From CAMYOC01 sp963704875 (GTDB lineage: Bacteria > Pseudomonadota > Gammaproteobacteria > Steroidobacterales > XN24), in contig CAVPIA010000005.1 in the NCBI GenBank assembly GCA_963704875.1, forward strand, positions 248,001-312,000: a DNA stretch of 64,000 nucleotides. The letters run 5' to 3'. The position numbers and the translations under genes were made by a program. The notes below the pieces were generated by a model that saw only the letters and a program-made list of their open reading frames with translations, searched no databases and was not told where the DNA came from. Below are positions 43,942 to 53,304 of the stretch, piece by piece. Numbering within the stretch: the first letter of the stretch is position 1; every line of letters starts with the position of its first letter.

Positions 43942-45120
43942 ATGAACATTATTCGGATGCAGGATCTGGCCCTCGACGGCAAACGCTTGTTGATCCGGGA
44001 AGATCTCAACGTGCCGGTCAAGGATGGCAAAGTGAGCAGCGATGCGCGGATCCGCGCCGCGCTGCCGACGATCCAGGCGGCGTTGGACGCGGGTGCTGCG
44101 GTGATGCTGATGTCGCATCTCGGCAGACCCGTCGAGGGTGAGTTCGATCCGCAGTTCTCGCTGGCGCCGATTGCTGCCCATCTGGGTGAATTGCTCGGCC
44201 AGAATGTGCCGCTTGTGTCTGACTGGCTTGATGGCGTGGACATTCAACCCGGACAAGTCGTGTTGTGCGAGAACGTGCGCTTCAACATCGGCGAGAAAAG
44301 AGACGACGATGATCTGTCCAGGAGGATGGCTGCCTTGTGCGACATCTTTGTGATGGATGCATTTGGTACCGCTCACCGTGCCCAGGCCAGCACTCACGGG
44401 GTCGCCCGCTTTGCGCCAGTGGCTTGTGCCGGACCGCTGCTCACCGGGGAGCTCGATGCGCTGGCGCGCGCGCTTGACGAGCCTGCTCGTCCGCTGGTGG
44501 CAATAGTTGGTGGTTCCAAGGTGTCCACCAAGCTCACGGTCCTCGAGTCCCTGCTTGATAAAGTAGATCAACTGATCGTCGGCGGTGGTATCGCGAACAA
44601 TTTTCTCGCCGCCCAGGGTCACCCGGTAGGCAAGTCACTGTATGAGCCGGATTTGCTTGAGGTGACGGTCGAATTGATGGACAAGGCGCGCGCCGGCGGC
44701 GCCAATATCCCGGTTCCCACGGACGTCAGCGTCGGCGATGAATTCTCGGCCGACGCAGTGGCCAGGATACGAGGCGCGGACGAGGTCGGCGCCGAGGAAA
44801 TGATCCTGGATGTGGGCCCCGAAACCGCTTCTCATTATGCGGACCTGCTGCGCCAGGCGGGGACTATCGTCTGGAATGGCCCGGTTGGCGTGTTCGAATT
44901 CCCTGCCTTCGCCGCCGGCACCCGTGCTCTGGCCGAGGCGATTGCCGACAGCCCCGCATTCTCGATTGCCGGTGGTGGTGATACGCTGGCGGCGCTGGAC
45001 CTGTTCGGCATTGCCGATCGCGTGTCCTATATTTCAACCGGCGGGGGCGCTTTCCTGGAATTCCTCGAAGGCAAGACCTTGCCGGCAGTTGCGATCCTGG
45101 AACAGCGCGCGAGCGCCTGA
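43942..45120 (+). CDS. pgk: Phosphoglycerate kinase
   Basis: A 392-residue PGK. LLIREDLNVPV near residue 17, MLMSHLGRP, and the C-terminal GGGDTLAALD are the family signatures. It interconverts 1,3-bisphosphoglycerate and 3-phosphoglycerate. The start is ATG 43942, 48 bases after gap, with GGAGC upstream. Confidence 0.98.
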   Translation: MNIIRMQDLALDGKRLLIREDLNVPVKDGKVSSDARIRAALPTIQAALDAGAAVMLMSHLGRPVEGEFDPQFSLAPIAAHLGELLGQNVPLVSDWLDGVDIQPGQVVLCENVRFNIGEKRDDDDLSRRMAALCDIFVMDAFGTAHRAQASTHGVARFAPVACAGPLLTGELDALARALDEPARPLVAIVGGSKVSTKLTVLESLLDKVDQLIVGGGIANNFLAAQGHPVGKSLYEPDLLEVTVELMDKARAGGANIPVPTDVSVGDEFSADAVARIRGADEVGAEEMILDVGPETASHYADLLRQAGTIVWNGPVGVFEFPAFAAGTRALAEAIADSPAFSIAGGGDTLAALDLFGIADRVSYISTGGGAFLEFLEGKTLPAVAILEQRASA

Positions 45121-45184
45121 AAATACCCTTCGCCCCCGAATCCTGTCCTAACGACTGTGAGGCGCCGAGGAGACCCGGCAAGCA

Positions 45185-46633
45185 ATGAGTATCAGCAGAA
45201 AACGAACCAAAATCGTCGCAACGCTGGGTCCGGCGACCGATAGCCCCGCGGTGCTTGAGGCGCTGTTTCAGGCGGGCGTCGACGTAGTGCGGATCAATTT
45301 CTCGCACGGTGCACTCGCGGACCATCGCCAGCGGGTAAAGATGATCCACGAGGTTGCAGCGAGCATCGGCAGGGACATAGCGGTGCTCGGGGATTTGCAG
45401 GGTCCGAAAATCCGTATCGACCGTTTTCGTGATGGCCGGGTGGATCTGGAGGAGGGCGCCGAATTCACGCTGGATACTTCGCTCCCGGTGGATGCAGGCG
45501 ATCAGACCTGTGTTGGCGTGACCTACAAGGAACTCGCCGCTGATGTGGCCGCGGGCGATGTGCTGTTGCTCAACGATGGCGCCATCACCTTGACGGTCAA
45601 AGCAGTGGAAGGCACCCGCGTCATCTGCAATGTGGATGTTGGCGGCAAGCTGTCTGACAACAAGGGAATCAACCGTCTTGGTGGCGGGCTGTCGGCGCGT
45701 GCGCTGACGGAGAAGGATCGCGCGGACATCCGGACAGCAGTCGAGTTGGGTGTCGACTATCTGGCCATTTCCTTCCCGCGCGACGCGGAAGACATCGAGG
45801 AAGCGCGTCGTCTGCTGCGTGAAGCCGGCGGCAAAGCCCTGCTGGTGGCGAAGATCGAGCGCGCCGAGGCAGTAGAAAATATCGAGGAGATCACTGAGGC
45901 CAGCGACGTCATCATGGTGGCGCGCGGCGATCTCGGGGTGGAACTGGGCTACGCCGAGGTGCCGGGGGTGCAGAAAACCATCATCCGTGTCGCCCGCGAT
46001 ATGAACCGCGTGGTGATTACCGCGACCCAGATGATGGAGTCGATGATCCAGGAACCGATCCCGACACGAGCTGAAGTATCAGACGTGGCTAATGCAGTCC
46101 TGGACGGTACTGATGCCGTCATGCTCTCGGCGGAGACCGCAGTCGGGAAGTTCCCGGTGCGGGCTGTACAGGCGATGTCGAATGCCTGCATTGCAGCCGA
46201 ACGACAGCGTGTGACCACGCATTCCCGCCACCGTATGGACGATTTGTTTGCCCGGACTGATGAGGCGGTGGCGATGGCCGCCATGTATACCGCCAATCAT
46301 CTGGCAGTGCAGGCGATCGTCGCCCTTACCGAATCCGGCTCGACCGCCTTATGGATGTCGCGGATCCGGTCCGGGATTCCGATTTTCGCGCTGACGTCTC
46401 ATGTCACAACCCGTCGCCGGGTGGCGCTTTACCGGGGGGTTTATCCGGTGGCATTCGATTCCGGAGATTCGTCCCCGGAAGTCGCCTTCGGCGGTGCCTG
46501 CAGGGCCTTGATGGAACGCGAGCTGGTGAGCGTCGGTGATACCGTGATCTTCACTGAAGGCATGAAAATGGGTGTTGCCGGCGGCACCAACACGATGAAG
46601 ATACTGTCAGTGATCGACACCGAGGCTTCCTGA
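45185..46633 (+). CDS. pyk: Pyruvate kinase
   Basis: A 482-residue pyruvate kinase. KIVATLGPATD near the N-terminus, VRINFSHG, the active-site Lys segment KIERAEAVENI, and MVARGDLGVELG, followed by TATQMMESM and DGTDAVMLSAETAVGKFP. It converts PEP and ADP to pyruvate and ATP. Fructose-bisphosphate aldolase, often next in such clusters, is absent here. Confidence 0.98.
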   Translation: MSISRKRTKIVATLGPATDSPAVLEALFQAGVDVVRINFSHGALADHRQRVKMIHEVAASIGRDIAVLGDLQGPKIRIDRFRDGRVDLEEGAEFTLDTSLPVDAGDQTCVGVTYKELAADVAAGDVLLLNDGAITLTVKAVEGTRVICNVDVGGKLSDNKGINRLGGGLSARALTEKDRADIRTAVELGVDYLAISFPRDAEDIEEARRLLREAGGKALLVAKIERAEAVENIEEITEASDVIMVARGDLGVELGYAEVPGVQKTIIRVARDMNRVVITATQMMESMIQEPIPTRAEVSDVANAVLDGTDAVMLSAETAVGKFPVRAVQAMSNACIAAERQRVTTHSRHRMDDLFARTDEAVAMAAMYTANHLAVQAIVALTESGSTALWMSRIRSGIPIFALTSHVTTRRRVALYRGVYPVAFDSGDSSPEVAFGGACRALMERELVSVGDTVIFTEGMKMGVAGGTNTMKILSVIDTEAS

Positions 46634-46670
46634 GCCTGCGCCGCTCCCTCGTTGGCAGGGCCTTCTGAGC

Positions 46671-49070
46671 GTGGCCAGAGTCGCACACAGATTCCGTCTC
46701 GCATTGATCCTCCTGGTCGGGTTGGCGCTGGTGCTGGCCGCGCTTGCAGTCTGGCTGCTACGGGCAAGTCTGCCGCAGCTGAGCGGTACCGAGGCGCTCG
46801 CCGGGCTGGAATCCGGGGTCGAAGTGTCGCGCGACGCACTTGGCGTGGTGTCGCTTCGTGGCACCGACCGCGCTGATCTCGCGCAGGCCATGGGCTATGT
46901 GCATGCCCAGGATCGTTTCTTCCAGATGGACCTTGCCCGGCGTCAGGCCGCAGGTGAGCTGTCGGCGCTGTTTGGCGTTGTGGCTCTGCCGAGCGACCGG
47001 CGCAACCGTCTGCACCGCTTTCGTGACCGTGCAGAACAGGTGCTCAATCAGGGCAGCGACGATGACCGTGTGTTGCTCAACGCCTATGCGAGAGGTGTGA
47101 ATCAGGGACTGGATGCGCTCGGCGCCCGGCCGTTTGAATACCTGGTACTCGGCGCAAGGCCGCGACGCTGGTTGCCGGAAGACAGCCTGCTAGCCGCCTA
47201 TTCAATGTTTCTGACCCTGAACGACAGCCGCGGGGACCGGGACGCGGCGATGGCTCTGGTTCATCAGCAATTGCCCCAGGCGTTGATCGAATTCATTCTC
47301 CCGCGTGGCACCAGCTGGGACGCGCCGATACAGGGCGAGAGCTATCGTGTGCGCCCGATTCCAGGGCCGGAAGTGATCGATCTGCGTGAGCGGCCGCCGC
47401 TGCAGCCCGCGGCGCTGACGCTGGCGCCGGTGCCTGTGCCGCTTTACGGGAGCAACAACTGGGCGGTATCCGGCGCGGCTTCAGCCAGCGGCGCGGCGAT
47501 GGTGGCCAATGACATGCACTTGCCGCTGAGGGTGCCCAACACTTTTTACCGCATCCGCCTGGAATTGCAGACCGGCGGATCAGTGCTGGCGGTGACCGGC
47601 GTGACTATCCCGGGCATACCGGTCGTTATCGCCGGCAGCAATGGTCATGTCGCCTGGGGCTTTACCAACAGCTATGGCGACTGGACTGATCTGGTCCTGG
47701 TGGAGATGGATCCAGGCGATCCCGGACGCTATCTGTTTGATGGCCAGACCGAGGCATTGCGCTGTTTCGATGAGGAGATTCTGGTCAAGGGCGACGATCC
47801 CGCAGTGGAGACCGTTTGTGAGACCCGTTGGGGTCCGCTGTTGGAGCCGGATCATCTCGGCCAGCAACGCGCGCTGAAATGGCTGGCCCATGAAACAGAA
47901 GCCCTGAACATGGGTCTGTTGCGCATGGAGCGGGCCAGTTCTGTGGCTGAGGCAATTGAGATCGCGAAGCGTGCCGGCAATCCGCCGCAGAACATGGTCG
48001 TGGCAGATCGCCATGGCAGCATCGGCTGGACGGTGGTCGGGCGGATTCCGCAACGCAGGGGTTACGACCCCGCGTTGCCATCGTTCTGGAACACAGCGGA
48101 CACCGGCTGGACGGGCTGGCTGGACTTCGATCAGTACCCGCAGATCATCGATCCGCCGGCCGGACGAATCTGGACCGCGAACGCACGGGTCGTGGATGGC
48201 GAGCTGCTGGCGCGGGTCGGGGATGGAGGATATGCGCTCGGCGCACGGGCCGCGCAGATTCGGGAAGACCTGCTTTCCCGACCACTTCTCGGCATCGACG
48301 ACATGCTGGCGATCCAGCTGGACGATCGAGCGTTGTTCTATCAGCGTTGGCGCGATCTGATGCTGGAGACGCTGGATGGCGACGCCCTGGCTGAGGACCC
48401 GGGCCGCGAAGAATTCCGTCTGTTGCTGGCCGACTGGCTGCCCCGTGCCGATACGACCTCAGTCGGGTTCAGACTGGTGTATGACACCCGCGAGCGCATA
48501 TTGCGGAGTCTTTTCGAGTCCCTGACCCGCGACCTGCGACAGATTGAGCCGGACTTCGGTTTTGACGAAGGCATGCGCTACGGTCTGGCGCGCCAGTTCG
48601 AAGGGCCTGCGTGGGCACTGTTGGAACAGCGACCTGAACACTTGCTGGATGCGACGTATGCATCCTGGCGTGCGCTGATCCTGGCTTCCATGGACGCGAC
48701 TCGTCAGGCGCTTGGCAGCGAAGGGGATCTATCCGCACAGACCTGGGGGGAGCGGAATCGGGCCAGTATCCGCCATCCGCTGAGCGGCGCGCTGTGGCCG
48801 TTCTCGCGCTGGCTGGATATGCCCTTTCAGGCGCTGCCCGGCGCAACCCAGATGCCGCGAGTGCAAACCCCGGATTTTGGCGCCTCGGAACGTTTCGCAG
48901 TGTCTCCAGGCCGGGAAGACGAAGCCTATTTTCATATGCCGGCAGGCCAGAGCGGTCATCCCTTGTCGCCGTTTTATCGGGCTGGCCACCAGGCCTGGGT
49001 CGAGGGGCTGGCGACGCCGTTTCTGCCTGGTCCGACCGAATTCCGCTTGCTGCTCTCGCCGCAGGATTGA
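46671..49070 (+). CDS. Penicillin acylase family (S45) amidohydrolase
   Basis: A 799-residue N-terminal-nucleophile hydrolase precursor. A signal/anchor segment (about residues 9-30) sends it to the periplasm. The autocleavage site is YG-S261-NNWAVSG; Ser261 would become the N-terminal nucleophile of the beta chain. GYVHAQDRFFQMD in the alpha chain and NDMHLPLRVPN in the beta chain are family signatures. Relatives include acyl-homoserine-lactone acylases and glutaryl acylases, so quorum-signal degradation is possible but unproven. GTG 46671, 37 bases after pyk. Confidence 0.9.
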   Translation: MARVAHRFRLALILLVGLALVLAALAVWLLRASLPQLSGTEALAGLESGVEVSRDALGVVSLRGTDRADLAQAMGYVHAQDRFFQMDLARRQAAGELSALFGVVALPSDRRNRLHRFRDRAEQVLNQGSDDDRVLLNAYARGVNQGLDALGARPFEYLVLGARPRRWLPEDSLLAAYSMFLTLNDSRGDRDAAMALVHQQLPQALIEFILPRGTSWDAPIQGESYRVRPIPGPEVIDLRERPPLQPAALTLAPVPVPLYGSNNWAVSGAASASGAAMVANDMHLPLRVPNTFYRIRLELQTGGSVLAVTGVTIPGIPVVIAGSNGHVAWGFTNSYGDWTDLVLVEMDPGDPGRYLFDGQTEALRCFDEEILVKGDDPAVETVCETRWGPLLEPDHLGQQRALKWLAHETEALNMGLLRMERASSVAEAIEIAKRAGNPPQNMVVADRHGSIGWTVVGRIPQRRGYDPALPSFWNTADTGWTGWLDFDQYPQIIDPPAGRIWTANARVVDGELLARVGDGGYALGARAAQIREDLLSRPLLGIDDMLAIQLDDRALFYQRWRDLMLETLDGDALAEDPGREEFRLLLADWLPRADTTSVGFRLVYDTRERILRSLFESLTRDLRQIEPDFGFDEGMRYGLARQFEGPAWALLEQRPEHLLDATYASWRALILASMDATRQALGSEGDLSAQTWGERNRASIRHPLSGALWPFSRWLDMPFQALPGATQMPRVQTPDFGASERFAVSPGREDEAYFHMPAGQSGHPLSPFYRAGHQAWVEGLATPFLPGPTEFRLLLSPQD

Positions 49071-49184
49071 GAACGGGTCTGCCACGGCCGCTGCCTCCAG
49101 GATTGCATGGGTGCGGTCCCGAGTTCTGGTGCAGGCCAGACAGCTGCCGCTTGCGAATGAGCTGCTTGCTGCCAGGATCAGCCC

Positions 49185-49217
49185 AAAAAAAAGGGCGCGC
49201 CGATTTGCGGCGCGCCC
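49185..49217 (-). terminator. Terminator of the alpha-amylase gene
   Basis: On the minus strand a 9-bp stem GGGCGCGCC/GGCGCGCCC (49193-49201 with 49209-49217) is followed by eight Ts (49185-49192). Confidence 0.9.
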
Positions 49218-49238
49218 TGAGTATTTACAAGGTCCTGA

Positions 49239-52200
49239 TTAATCCTGGCTTTGGCTGAGCAGATACGTGGTTCTTGCCGGCACCGTGCCGATCAGTCGAC
49301 CGCCCGCGACGCTCAGATTGTTATCCGCGCCGGTGATTTCGAGCACCGCACCGTCGGCAAAGCTGTCTCCCACCGGGATACCGCCATTCAGGCTGGACAG
49401 GTCGACGTCGTCGTCTTCGTTGTTGAGCACTACCACGACGCTGTCTTCGCCAGCGAGCGCACGTTCAAACGCGAGCACGTCGGTGCCGCTGCCGGAAAAC
49501 AGCTGGCTGACTTCAAGCAGGGGCGCGTTTGTATCCGTCGCGTCCATGGTCCAGGCGTAACAACCTGCATCGGCGATCGTGATACTGCCATTGCCGGCGG
49601 GCACACCCAGACTCACTTCGGTATCCAGCGGTGTCACGCCATCGTTGTAGGAGCGCTCCACTGACCAGTCGGCGGATGCAATCTTGTATTCGAAGGTATC
49701 CGCGCCCAGGCTCACCCTGGCTTCATAGATGTCCCCACCCAGATTGGCAAACAGATCGCTTGCCGGGGGCGGGTCGGCCCAGCCGTTAAAACCGCCGCGA
49801 GCGAACATCGCAGCACCAAAGGCCTCGGCCGGATCGTTCCCGGTCTGCTGCGGAGAACACGCCTGCGACGGGTCATACAGCACTTCCGTCGACCCGCGCT
49901 TCAGCGCCGGATACGCCTGGCGAGCCGCAGCCAGCGTGGCCAGACGCCCGACCAGCGTGGGTGCCGCACCGGTGGTCTCTACCGCGCTGACGGTAAGCAA
50001 CGGCGCATCCGTGTCCGTCGTATCCAGGCTGAAGTTGTAGCAATTTGCCCCGGCCAGCGACACATTGGTGTTGCCCTTGCCGCCGCCCGGCCCAAGGATC
50101 AGCGGTGAATCCAGCACCACAGGATCGACCTCGTTGGTAAATTCGATGGTCCAGTCGGCGTCTGCGATCTTGAAGCCGTAGTCGCCGGCAGCGATCGGGA
50201 ATTCGGCCTGATACTGGTTGGCACCGAAATTGATGAATTTGCCCCCGGGCACGGCATTCCAGTCATTGAAGCCGCCGCGGGCGAATATGTCCACGCCATA
50301 GGCGTCCGAGTTGTCCTGGCCCTGATCCTGCACTCCGCAGGTGTCCTTGACCCGGGTGACGGTCAGGATCGGTGCGTCCGGCGCCGTGGTATCGAGTTCG
50401 AACTGATAGCAGCCCTCTTCAGCCAGCGATATATTGGTATTGCCCTTGCCGCCGCCGGGTTCCATCGTCAGCGGCGTCCCCAGCACTACCGGGTCGGTCT
50501 CGTTGGTGTACTCGACGGTCCAGCCTTCATCGGCCACCTTGAACGCATAGTCGCCGGCCGCGATGCGCAATCGCGCCTTGTAGGTGTCGTCACCGAAATT
50601 GATCAATTGGCCGGCGGGTGACGCGTTCCAGTCGGTGAAGCCGCCGCGCAGGAACATGTCCACGCCATAGGCTTCCGCGTTGTCCTGACCCTGGTCTTCA
50701 ACGGCGCACACGCCACTGCCCGCTTCGAAGTCCATATCGTCGCGCTGGGAATTGTCGTCGGTCGTCCCCTGCAGCGCGATCTCGGTACCGTAATAGATCT
50801 GCGGGATGCCGCGAGCGCCGTAAAGCATGCTCACCGCCATATCCAGACGCTGTACCGCCTGCGGTTCGGACGCGCCGCCGTTTAACGCATTGGTAACAAA
50901 CCGGGTGACATCGTGATTGTCGAGAAAGGTCGTCAGATAGCTCGCATCGGTGTATTCCCCGTCATTGGCAAATACATTGGCGATGGCATCGGTACCCGCG
51001 CTGCGATCTGCCAGCGCCAGATTGGCCGCTGAGTACAGGGCGAAGTCGAATACCGAGGGCGAACCGACTTTGTCCTGATAGTAAGCCAGTCTTGTGGAAC
51101 GCAAATCGAAGACCTCACCGACGCTCCAGGTCTGGGTCCGATCGGCGGCGCCACCGGGTCCCAGCAGGGTGCTCCAGATGGGCGTATTGACGTGCTTCAT
51201 CGCGTCCCAGCGGATGCCGTCGACACCCGTTTGATCGACGATGTATTGCACCTGCTCAACGATGAAGCTGGCGGCATCCTGGTTCTCGTGTTTGATGTCC
51301 GGCAAACCGGCGATACTGCAGGTGTATTCGTTGTTGGCGCCGTTACAGCCGGGCGCTCCAAGGCGGAACCAGTCCGGTTCCTCGTCGACCAGGTCAGCGT
51401 TATATCCGGCGTGATTGACGACGATGTCGAGAATAATCTTCAGGCCTGCCGCCTGCGCGGTGGTCACCAGGTCCTGCAGTTCCTCGAGCGTGCCAAAATG
51501 CGGCTCGATCAGCTGCCAGTCCTGGGCCCAGTAGCCGTGATATCCGGCCGAGTCCACCAGACTGGGGCCATTCACGGCAGGGACCTGTAGTGGCACCGGA
51601 GAAATCCAGATGGCGGTAAATCCCATGGACTGGAAATAGCCATCGTCGACTTTGGCCTTGAGACCGGCCAGGTCACCGCCATGCCAGCCAAAACGATTGT
51701 CTGGCTGAACGTCATCGCCGCGGCGCTCGCCGGTCAGATTGTCATTGCTCGGATCGCCGTTGAAGAAGCGGTCAGTAAACGCCCAGTAGATAATCTCATC
51801 GCGAAAATCGACCATTGGCTGTGGCGCGCCGATCGCGGCGTCGGTGGCGCTGCAGTTGTTGTTAGGGTCCGGATCCGGGTTGTTCTGATCTTCGCCCGCG
51901 CAGGTTTCGACACTGACCGCATCGATCGCCGAATAGCTGGCATAAAAGGTCATCCCGCAAGTCAGCGTGGAGCCGTTCGGCATGTCTGCCTCTGCGCTCG
52001 CGGTGCCCGCGCCGAGGTCAAAATCAAAATCAGTGGCGACGGCGCCACCTGTCGCCGCACAGTTCACGTACAAGGGTGTGGATTCGTCGATCGCCAGCTT
52101 GTCGGGCTGATCGACGATCAGGGTGATCGGGACATTGCTTGCGTCGCGTGGGCCGTTATTGGTCACGGTCACCGAATAGTCGAAGGTCGTACCAGCTACC

Positions 52201-52343
52201 ACGACAGTGTTGCCCGGGGTCGAGGAGGTGCTCAGGTCAGCCTCTGACTTGAATACTCCGCTTGCGCCGTCCACCGACGCACCACAGCCCGCCAGGGCAA
52301 ATACGGACAGACCCAGCAGCGCCGGAACAGCTATGCGTTTCAT
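49239..52343 (-). CDS. Alpha-amylase/pullulanase-type GH13 lipoprotein with three nested binding modules
   Basis: A 1034-residue secreted lipoprotein: signal peptide with lipobox LAGC (Cys20), a beta-sandwich domain (about 45-150, TNNGPRDASN), then a GH13 barrel (about 180-540). The GH13 regions are DIVVNHAG (306), GIRWDAMKH with nucleophile Asp380, SVGEV with acid Glu410, and FLDNHD with Asp478. Two tandem modules (about 545-665 and 668-787, period 123) interrupt the barrel after RDDMDF. The fold resumes at LVGRLATLAAARQAYPALKRG (about 797-817), a third module follows (about 826-948), and the C-terminal beta domain ends the protein. It probably degrades starch or glycogen at the outer membrane. 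GGAG lies before the ATG; terminators on both sides leave it monocistronic. Confidence 0.92.
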   Translation of the reverse strand: MKRIAVPALLGLSVFALAGCGASVDGASGVFKSEADLSTSSTPGNTVVVAGTTFDYSVTVTNNGPRDASNVPITLIVDQPDKLAIDESTPLYVNCAATGGAVATDFDFDLGAGTASAEADMPNGSTLTCGMTFYASYSAIDAVSVETCAGEDQNNPDPDPNNNCSATDAAIGAPQPMVDFRDEIIYWAFTDRFFNGDPSNDNLTGERRGDDVQPDNRFGWHGGDLAGLKAKVDDGYFQSMGFTAIWISPVPLQVPAVNGPSLVDSAGYHGYWAQDWQLIEPHFGTLEELQDLVTTAQAAGLKIILDIVVNHAGYNADLVDEEPDWFRLGAPGCNGANNEYTCSIAGLPDIKHENQDAASFIVEQVQYIVDQTGVDGIRWDAMKHVNTPIWSTLLGPGGAADRTQTWSVGEVFDLRSTRLAYYQDKVGSPSVFDFALYSAANLALADRSAGTDAIANVFANDGEYTDASYLTTFLDNHDVTRFVTNALNGGASEPQAVQRLDMAVSMLYGARGIPQIYYGTEIALQGTTDDNSQRDDMDFEAGSGVCAVEDQGQDNAEAYGVDMFLRGGFTDWNASPAGQLINFGDDTYKARLRIAAGDYAFKVADEGWTVEYTNETDPVVLGTPLTMEPGGGKGNTNISLAEEGCYQFELDTTAPDAPILTVTRVKDTCGVQDQGQDNSDAYGVDIFARGGFNDWNAVPGGKFINFGANQYQAEFPIAAGDYGFKIADADWTIEFTNEVDPVVLDSPLILGPGGGKGNTNVSLAGANCYNFSLDTTDTDAPLLTVSAVETTGAAPTLVGRLATLAAARQAYPALKRGSTEVLYDPSQACSPQQTGNDPAEAFGAAMFARGGFNGWADPPPASDLFANLGGDIYEARVSLGADTFEYKIASADWSVERSYNDGVTPLDTEVSLGVPAGNGSITIADAGCYAWTMDATDTNAPLLEVSQLFSGSGTDVLAFERALAGEDSVVVVLNNEDDDVDLSSLNGGIPVGDSFADGAVLEITGADNNLSVAGGRLIGTVPARTTYLLSQSQD
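49500..49868 (-). repeat. Third binding-like module of the alpha-amylase
   Basis: This encodes about residues 826-948. The module shares AFGAAMFARGGFNGW, YKIASADW, GNGSITIADAGCY and DTNAPLLEV with the two tandem copies but is more divergent. About 39 residues of resumed GH13 helix separate it from copy two. Confidence 0.75.
49983..50711 (-). repeat. Two tandem 369-bp repeats encoding binding-like modules
   Basis: The copies at about 50349-50711 and 49983-50342 are spaced by 369 bp (123 codons). They share FxRGGFxDWN, INFG, IAAGDYxFK, GGGKGNTN and APxLTV at protein level, and long stretches of DNA identity can be seen, for example around 50181 and 50550. This suggests duplication within the gene. 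Confidence 0.85.
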
Positions 52344-52511
52344 CGAGATTCTCCAGTCCTTTTTGCAGCCTGACCAGGGGCTGCTTCATTTATTGTGACG
52401 ATCAGGACCGCAGGCCGGACGCTGACCGGATTGGACGCGAACCGCCCGAAGATAACAGAGTGAGCCGGTGCGCTGTATCGTGGTGATTACGAAGACCCGA
52501 TGCTGCAGAGC

Positions 52512-52546
52512 AAAAAAATCCCCCAGGCCTTGCGGGCCATGGGGGA
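52512..52546 (-). terminator. Terminator of the peroxiredoxin gene
   Basis: On the minus strand TCCCCCATGGCC pairs with GGCCTGGGGGA, with one bulged base, and is followed by seven Ts (52512-52518). Confidence 0.75.
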
Positions 52547-52577
52547 GGGTGCGCTGAGTACGCCGATTTTTGCTGAA

Positions 52578-53153
52578 TCAGCTTTCTGGCGAGCTGATAA
52601 ATTCGTCCAGGTCAGCCAGGATGGTCTGCGAATGCGTGTCGACATCGACGGTCTCATAGTGTTTGGCCACTTGGCCGTCAGGGCCGATCAAAAACGTCTG
52701 GCGTTTGGCCAGCTTCATCACGCCGAGATTGCGCAATACGCCATATTGATCTGCGACCGCGCCGTCGGCATCGGATAACAGCGGAAATGGCAGACTGTAT
52801 TTCTCCGCAAACTCTTCATGCGAGCTGACGTCATCGAGGCTGACGCCGAGGATCACCGCATCGCGATCGCGGAAAGCAAAAATATTGTCGCGAAAATTAC
52901 AGGCCTGGGTAGTGCATCCGGGGGTGTCATCCTTGGGATAAAAATACAGCGCAACCCATTGACCGCGGTACTGTTCGAGACTGTGCGTCTTGCCGTTCTG
53001 ATCCTGTAGCGTGAATTCAGGCGCAGCTTCGCCCACTGCCGGCGTCTGTGCCAGCGCCGCGCTCGTCGCCAGCATGCCGACGGCCAGCATCGCAAAGGCC
53101 AGCATCCCAAAGGGGGCGGCAGGGGCAGGTATCCGTAGAAGCGCTTTAGACAT
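52578..53153 (-). CDS. Exported peroxiredoxin (Bcp/AhpC-TSA family)
   Basis: A 191-residue protein. A signal peptide (about 1-36, ending AALAQ) precedes the peroxiredoxin fold. The peroxidatic cysteine is C80 in YPKDDTPGCTTQAC, and C85 five residues on is the resolving cysteine of the Bcp class. It would remove peroxides in the periplasm; cytosolic Bcp has no signal. It is divergent from the patatin gene. Confidence 0.9.
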   Translation of the reverse strand: MSKALLRIPAPAAPFGMLAFAMLAVGMLATSAALAQTPAVGEAAPEFTLQDQNGKTHSLEQYRGQWVALYFYPKDDTPGCTTQACNFRDNIFAFRDRDAVILGVSLDDVSSHEEFAEKYSLPFPLLSDADGAVADQYGVLRNLGVMKLAKRQTFLIGPDGQVAKHYETVDVDTHSQTILADLDEFISSPES

Positions 53154-53216
53154 TTGAAAAAATCCTCGTCATGTAGAGCCGTCCCGCAGCCATTCGGGCG
53201 TGGGAGAGCATACTGT

Positions 53217-53261
53217 GAACCAGTTAACATCGCACTAGACCGCAATCGTGCTCACTGGTTC
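53217..53261. repeat. 45-base interrupted inverted repeat upstream of the patatin gene
   Basis: GAACCAGT (53217-53224) pairs with ACTGGTTC (53254-53261), and inner GCAC (53232-53235) pairs with GTGC (53248-53251). It lies between two divergent genes. Operator or RNA hairpin, undecided. Confidence 0.4.
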
Positions 53262-53304
53262 CAGCGGAGCATCGGATTGAGTGAGCAGAGGAACGAGCGT
53301 CCTG

